The notes beneath the pieces are model-generated. The model saw nothing but the letters and a program-made list of their open reading frames with translations. It was not told where the DNA came from and searched no databases. Positions 58,645 to 64,000 of a stretch of DNA of 64,000 bases are shown here, one piece after another. Origin of the DNA: Phlegmacium glaucopus (lineage: Eukaryota; Basidiomycota; Agaricomycetes; Agaricales; Cortinariaceae); assembly GCA_015039465.1 (NCBI GenBank), contig MU130378.1, forward strand, positions 1,058,570 through 1,122,569, given 5' to 3'. Position 1 is the stretch's first letter. The number at the start of each line of letters is the position of its first letter. The position numbers and the translations under genes are program-made.

Positions 58645-61182
58645 ATGAGCGGCTTCAGACCGGTCCGCGTACAGGTTGTTCACGTGCCATTCACGCCTCT
58701 GACGTCAACTCTTGAGTCTCCATCTGGAGTCCAAGTCTGGTGCTTGTCGTCGTCGTCGATGTCGATGTCTCCTAATCTAACAACAGAACCTACGTTTACA
58801 CCGAGAAAAGAGTTTATTCGGATCCCTATCCCAGCACCAGACTCTTTCGCTCTCTTAGCCTTGTCCAGTTCAAATTGTATCCGTCTCTACTCATTCCCTG
58901 CATCTGTCGTTGATGCTCTTCGACGTCTCTTCGAACAACTATCAGTAATACTATCTTCGAGAGAGGATCTACCCCAGAGTATCTGTGAATTCGCTCTCGA
59001 TGGAAAGCCATGGGCAAATGCGAAATCTGTTTCCACAGAGAAGCTATTACTAGATATTTTGGCGGTTGTCTATCAATGTGGTTACAGTTACCTCTCAACT
59101 ATCGATTATGGAAGGGAAAATGATGACCGCCTTGCTATGGTCTTCTCCAAGCCTGGTACCTCCATTTCCCGGACCCCCAACCCCCTGCCGGCCCCTATGC
59201 CCACCATTACTTCTTTAAATGACAAAGAACAGGTCCAACGAGTGCCTTTTGCCATTTCGTTTGCGTCTGCGACACTTATGCGAGTAATCGCACCACCACT
59301 CCACCTGACTCCGGCCATACTCCAAGCCGTCCGAGCCTCATGGCCTCGCGGTGTCGTTTCGGAGAAGAAAGTTGGCGATAATTCCTTTGAATTCAAGCTC
59401 AAGGGTTATAAATGTCTGCTCCTCCTCCAATCTTTCTTCGTTTTACTAATATTGATTCTACCATATTCAGGGTTTCAACAAGATACATTCGCTACTGATT
59501 CTTTACGACACATACTCGCCTTGCTGACCTCTTTGGATTCTCACTCGTTTTCACTTTTAACATCCATATCTCTTACAAATCACTCCAGAGTAAAGGATCT
59601 TTGGATATTTACCGGCCCAACCCCTGAAGGTTCTCTTCTTGTAGAAACGCCTGAACTCCCCTCGCTGAATATCGCCGTTCCGGATATAAGACGTCTTCCG
59701 CTGCAAGGATTCTCTGACGAAGCTAATCACCCGATCGATGCTCAACAACGGCATCAACGAGTTGCGACAGAGCCTACTGCACACCTACCTTTTCCTCAGC
59801 ACTCACGATCTACCACAGATGGTCCCCAGAGACCGCAATATCCTGTCTCTCAGTCGTTGCAACCTCATTTCCTTCGAAAACCTGCACCGCGGGCTCGAGT
59901 TCCTGTCTCGGTATTTAAAGACTCTGATATATCTGATGAATACCATCCAATTCTCCGTGCCCATATGCCCAGCACAATATCTGCGGGGGTTGATAATATG
60001 ACCGGCGTTGGAACTGTAGGCCTCATACAAGATGTTTTATCCACATCGTCACCCTCAGATATACCCCCAATGAAAGTGGGCGGGCCGGCTGCTATTGCCC
60101 GCTCTGATTTACGGTTAGGATCTGACGGAGTGGGAACGCCACCTCTCTTGACTTCTACCTCTCCGAACAAAACACCGCAGTCGAATGCAAAGGATGAAAA
60201 GCTGATACCTTCTACGAATGATTTTTCACCACAGCCTCTCCTTGGAATGAATGCTTTCAGAGATTCTGCATTCTCTTCGAATACCGCGGCTCCGCTTACC
60301 TGGACTGGATCATACAAGGAGGATGCGAAACTTGAACAGGAGAAGCCAAGGCTGAACCCGAGTTATAGTTCGAACGGACCAATTTTTCCTGGAGACTGGC
60401 AGTCAACGCCGGTCAATGAGAATTTAGAAGAGGAATCTGAAATTTCGACCCCAATGCCGGAAGAAAAGTGGACTGCTTCGACGCCCATCCACGAGAACGA
60501 TTGCCATATTGAAGCTCCTGCGATGATAGCAGCCGATGTTTCATTGAGAAAGAGTGAGGCAGCCCTTGTAGGAATCATTGCTTCGACTTCGCATGTTCCC
60601 TCGATTCCTCAGAGAGACAAGTCCTCGACCAAGGAATCTCAGAACACTTTAGGCAGTGGGGGTCAAGGTTGGGTATTAATCAATGTGGAGGGCTCCAATG
60701 CTACCAGACCGGTGTTGGGTTCTGATCCTATTGGTGATGCAACCGCATCACGAACGCACGAGTCAAAAGGATCTAACTCGCCTTTGGCTAGTGTCCGCCA
60801 TGCGTCCAAATCCCCTGCTCCTGAACAACCATCCCCTGCCGCCAAAGCCATTGTAATCATCGACGCCATTGACTCCAAGCGGAAAAAGCGATCGACGATG
60901 CAGCCCAAGGAGAGCCACGAAGGTAGTACGGGCCTCAAACGATTCTTCTCTTTGAAGAAGGATTTGGTGAGTGAGTCTTTCTCTGAATTTGTCTCCAATG
61001 ATATGGGACTGATTCTATTGTAATAGGGAAAGGCACCAGAGGAGAAGCGAAAGGATAACCCTACGGAAGTTGAAGCCTCGGCGCTTAAATCTATACCACG
61101 ATCCAGGCTACGGGACAGGCTACGACTAGTTGGAACTCCCAAGGCATCTAGGAGAGAAGGCGAACGGCGCAGCATTGATTAA
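58645..61182 (+). CDS. large uncharacterised basidiomycete protein
   Basis: Three exons (58645-59413, 59471-60966, 61027-61182) encode about 806 residues. The start is MSGFRPVRVQVVHVPFTPLT. The first ~350 residues look globular: ALLALSSSNCIRLYSFPASV, LLLDILAVVYQCGYSYLSTI, VPFAISFASATLMRVIAPPL, GYKWFQQDTFATDSLRHILA (the Trp is rebuilt across the intron), RVKDLWIFTGPTPEGSLLVE. The rest is disordered, Ser/Pro-rich, with a basic KRKKRSTMQP patch and a basic end. I recognise no enzyme or binding domain. Similar globular N-termini seem to occur in mushroom genomes as hypothetical proteins. Confidence 0.7.
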
Positions 61183-61719
61183 TGTTATCTTATATGACTG
61201 TAATATCTATGCAGACGATCACGTGAGCAGAAGATACTTTTGCGATGACATTTGTTTTTGTGAACCTCAGAGATAATGATGACTCTATCATAATATTTCC
61301 AAATTTCTCGGAGCGCGAGTGTCCATGATACTGAAATTGAACACGCCAAAGCGATTTTGTTCCCGAAAGCAGTGAGTGTTTTGAGGTGTGTGAGTCAGAG
61401 CCGACGCCGAGCCTGGCGCCCAGTCGCTCTTGGGGACGCTGAGGGTCCTAACAATGTGTCACATATTAGTATAAGGATATCATGGTACAAGATTTATTTT
61501 GTGTTTAATGGTAGTCTAGGTACAGGGAGGCAGCAGTGAACGATTGTTTCTTTTTTTTTTTTCCAAGGTGAAAGCAGGTGAAAAAGTGTGTATCCCATTC
61601 TCCAACCAGCCACCTGTCCCTTTCTCTGCCGTTGTGCCATCACCACCTTCCCTTTTTCCTCCCACAACCCCCATCCTTCCTACTCCCAACTGCCTCCCCT
61701 CCCCCATACTTCCTCATAC
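61183..61719. other. intergenic, promoter side of ITC1-like gene
   Basis: 537 bp. The last ~180 bases on the plus strand are strongly CT-rich (61590-61715), typical of fungal leaders just upstream of a start codon. No gene supported. Confidence 0.5.
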
Positions 61720-64000
61720 ATGCCTTCATGTCGCCGCAAGCGCGTCGTGCTCACCGAACCCTCTGAAGCTCTCTTACAGGCAGTGCAGTCTGATCCTCAC
61801 AAACATGTCTTTTATCTTGACCAGACAGGTGAAATATTTGACACCTATGAGTACGTGCTCCTATCCCCTTCCAATACATTCTTCTTCCTACAGATCCTCA
61901 TCCTCTCCCCTTTCATCAGAGCCTATTCCGCCCGAATGTCCTTCTATCGCCTGAAGCAGTTCCAGTGCGAGGTCACAGGGAAAAGCGGTCTTGATTATTT
62001 TCAAGCCGTCGAGAGTGAGCGCCATGAAGCAAGGACTCTACATTCCAGGTTCTCCGAACCTCTTAAACCTGCGGTCCTCAAAGCAGTTCAATGGCGTGCG
62101 TCCCCCTTCAAGTTTTCTCTCTATAATTCTAGTTTCACCTTTTATTGTTACAGAGGTCATGGGTCGCCTTGATCACCTTGTAGAAGCAGTCTACGACCGC
62201 TTCAAGGATCGTTATTTCGTGGGCGAGAGTATGTTGGCTTATTTCTCATCGTTCCCTGGCTGACTGTCCTTACGAAAATATTTAGAAATCGTCGTCGATA
62301 TATCAGGAACCAAGTAAGTCATACCGTCATGGAAGTCTTCATACCTTACTTATGTGTGCCACTCAAAGGTACTATGCTCGGGTAGACAAGGTCTATCCTC
62401 CAAAATATAGCTTCGACGTAAAAGCACGGGATGCTCACATGGATGCGTCATCCTCGTCATATCTTTCTCTTGAGGATGATCCACCTCATGTAATTGGAGG
62501 CGATCTAAGAATTCCAACAAAAGAAGCCATCGCCAAAGATGACCCATCGCTGTATTTTTATTGGGTTCATGTTATTGAACTGGAAAAAGATAAAAGCCAT
62601 GAGAAGGGGAAAAGTTCAGTAAAGCCCAACGATAAGGAGTCAAATCTAGTAGGCAGCTTGCTTGAGGTGCAATGCGGCATGATGAGGTAGGAGTCTACTT
62701 TACTCTCCTGAAGCTCTTGAAGCCATGCAGACTTATATGGTGTCAATAGCCGCGATCGTCTATCATTCTCTAAATCTATACTCCGTCGATTTATACGTGA
62801 TTGTGTCGATCGAGAAGCCGCCGTGGCATCCCCTTGGACTGTTAAGCTTTCAATAGCCCAACGCTACGGTGTTGATTCCGTTATGCCCGAAGAAACACGG
62901 AAAGGCGTGGAGAATATCAAGAAAGGAGAAATAGACAAAAGGAAAAAAGCTTGGGAGGAAAAAGAAGGTCCTCCTACGAAGAAGCAGAAGAAAATGACTG
63001 CTGCTCAAGAGGAGCGAGGTAAGTGCAAAGTTCTATTGATCGACACTTATACCTAACCTGGTGTAAACCCACTGCAGCAGTCGAGAAACGGGAACGAGAA
63101 GCTCGCGAAAAAGCGGAGAGACAAAGGCTCGCTAAAGCAGAGGCTGAGCGTATTGCTACAGAAAAGAAGAAGAAGAAACCCGTCCGTTATCCTACTGAAG
63201 ATCTGGACGTCCGGATTGCGGACAAAGATAAAAAGGCTGGAATGAGAGTAACACGGCCTGTTGCCAACCGTGCCTGTATACCATTCAATGATACTCCAGG
63301 CGTCTTTGAGGTCTTCCTAATGGCTTGGAATTTCCTAGTTGTTTATGGGTACATCACTTTCTCTTCATAATTCCTATACTTTTACTAATCACCTTCTCTA
63401 GTCAACCCCTTCACTTGTCGACATTTTCTCTTGATGAGTTTGAACATGCCGTCCGCCATTCGGCTGCCGACCAGCCATGCCCCCTCCTCGCAGAGGTACA
63501 TTCCACTTTAATCTACAATCTTCGAACAGTTGGCTTTCAACGCCACAGTGCTCTTCTTTCTCTCCTCAAAAGAAAAGAGCAAATAATAGCATCAAGGCAA
63601 GAGGAACAGAAGATATTTGGCGTTTCTATTGATGATCTCATTGGTGCCATGGCTGATGTTGGCAACAACTGGGAACGAGTGCCACTGCGCCACACAGAAG
63701 GTCGTGAAGGCTGGGAGGATGCTCTTGTAGGATGCCTCAAAGATGTTGGTATTTATTACATCAGGTCTTGTGATTTATTCTAACTCTCTAGTCTAGCACG
63801 CCAATCTTCAAAATTTCCCAAGGCTTCAGGAAATTCTTATCAAACTATTATTTTCACCTGATCAGCCCTCTACTGAGGCTTCTACATCCAGTTCAAGGCC
63901 ACCCACACCAGACTCGCATACATTTACGTCTGTTGCTCACCCTAGAGACAGATATAACATTCTACCCCCTGAAGACCGTATTGCCATTGTGTCCTTCATG
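61720..64000 (+). CDS. ITC1: ITC1/ACF1-type ISWI remodeller subunit (WAC + DDT), partial
   Basis: Runs off the right edge; about 600 residues visible. The start MPSCRRKRVVLTEPSEALLQ leads into a WAC/Acf1 DNA-binding domain: HVFYLDQTGEIFDTYEAYSA, RMSFYRLKQFQCEVTGKSGL, DYFQAVESE. A middle region has YYARVDKVYPPKYSF and a Lys/Arg/Glu-rich coiled segment (KREREAREKAERQRLAKAEA). The DDT domain follows: FEVFLMAWNFLVVYGQPLHL, STFSLDEFEHAVRHSAADQP, LLAEVHSTLIYNLRTVG. In yeast Itc1 pairs with Isw2 to space nucleosomes. Many short introns are present (for example 61855-61910, 62695-62744). The C-terminal WHIM parts lie outside the window. Confidence 0.85.

Noticed and set aside
1..64000. Biosynthetic gene cluster or defence island
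   Set aside because: The acyl-CoA synthetase stands alone among housekeeping genes; no PKS, NRPS, P450, transporter cluster or toxin system seen.
1..64000. CRISPR array, tRNA, rRNA, prophage
   Set aside because: No regularly spaced repeats, no cloverleaf recognised, and the sequence is clearly eukaryotic.

Overview
The window looks like nuclear DNA of a filamentous basidiomycete, most likely an Agaricomycete. Genes are dense, carry many 45-70 bp GT-AG introns with CTNA-like branch points, and encode fungal or basidiomycete versions of conserved eukaryotic proteins. There is no operon structure, no CRISPR, and no rRNA or tRNA gene that I could recognise. About 26 genes have a named product; a handful of others are unidentified or uncertain.

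Region 1 (1-4400) is the accessory, repeat-like end. It holds poorly resolved coding-like fragments on the minus strand (1-1900), a spliced Mug135-like gene (2014-2773) and a patch of duplicated hairpin elements (3136-3293). It also has a broken helicase fragment abutting an opposite-strand fragment (3362-3861) and two long poly-G tracts (943-967, 4107-4129).

Region 2 (4400-17400) carries an ARM/HEAT-like protein that may be of the glomulin/ALF4 type, RNA polymerase III subunit RPC5, adenylate kinase 6 (Fap7), cyclin H, a DUF1764 protein, the ARID subunit SWI1 and an arrestin-related trafficking adaptor.

Region 3 (17400-36000) carries a Rab5-type GTPase, a peroxisomal-type acyl-CoA synthetase, a CNH/GYF protein, D-2-hydroxyglutarate dehydrogenase and telomere protein Rap1. 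These are followed by a CDK11-like kinase, a tubulin-tyrosine-ligase-like protein, ERMES subunit Mmm1, a small hydrolase-like protein and RPB8.

Region 4 (36000-51400) carries a Sec7-PH ARF-GEF, pescadillo/Nop7, SmD2, an RNA-silencing-type RNA-dependent RNA polymerase, a LYR-motif protein and a large 4E-T-like eIF4E-binding protein.

Region 5 (51400-64000) carries a cyclin with a very long upstream region, a Gfo/Idh/MocA oxidoreductase, a large uncharacterised protein and the 5' part of an ITC1/ACF1-type chromatin-remodelling subunit that runs off the right edge.

The genes do not form one pathway. Themes that recur by chance or by fungal synteny are transcription and chromatin (RPC5, RPB8, cyclin H, SWI1, ITC1, Rap1), ribosome and RNA processing (Fap7, Nop7, SmD2, CDK11), vesicle traffic (Rab5, ARF-GEF, arrestin) and RNA control (RdRP, 4E-T). 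Many neighbours are divergent pairs with intergenic gaps under 150 bp. I did not find a convincing previously undescribed multi-gene system. The most unusual items are the CNH-GYF protein, micro-exons, the near-abutting divergent gene pair at 25.7 kb, and the rearranged left end. Coordinates run from start codon to stop codon and include introns; exon limits were inferred by eye from splice signals.
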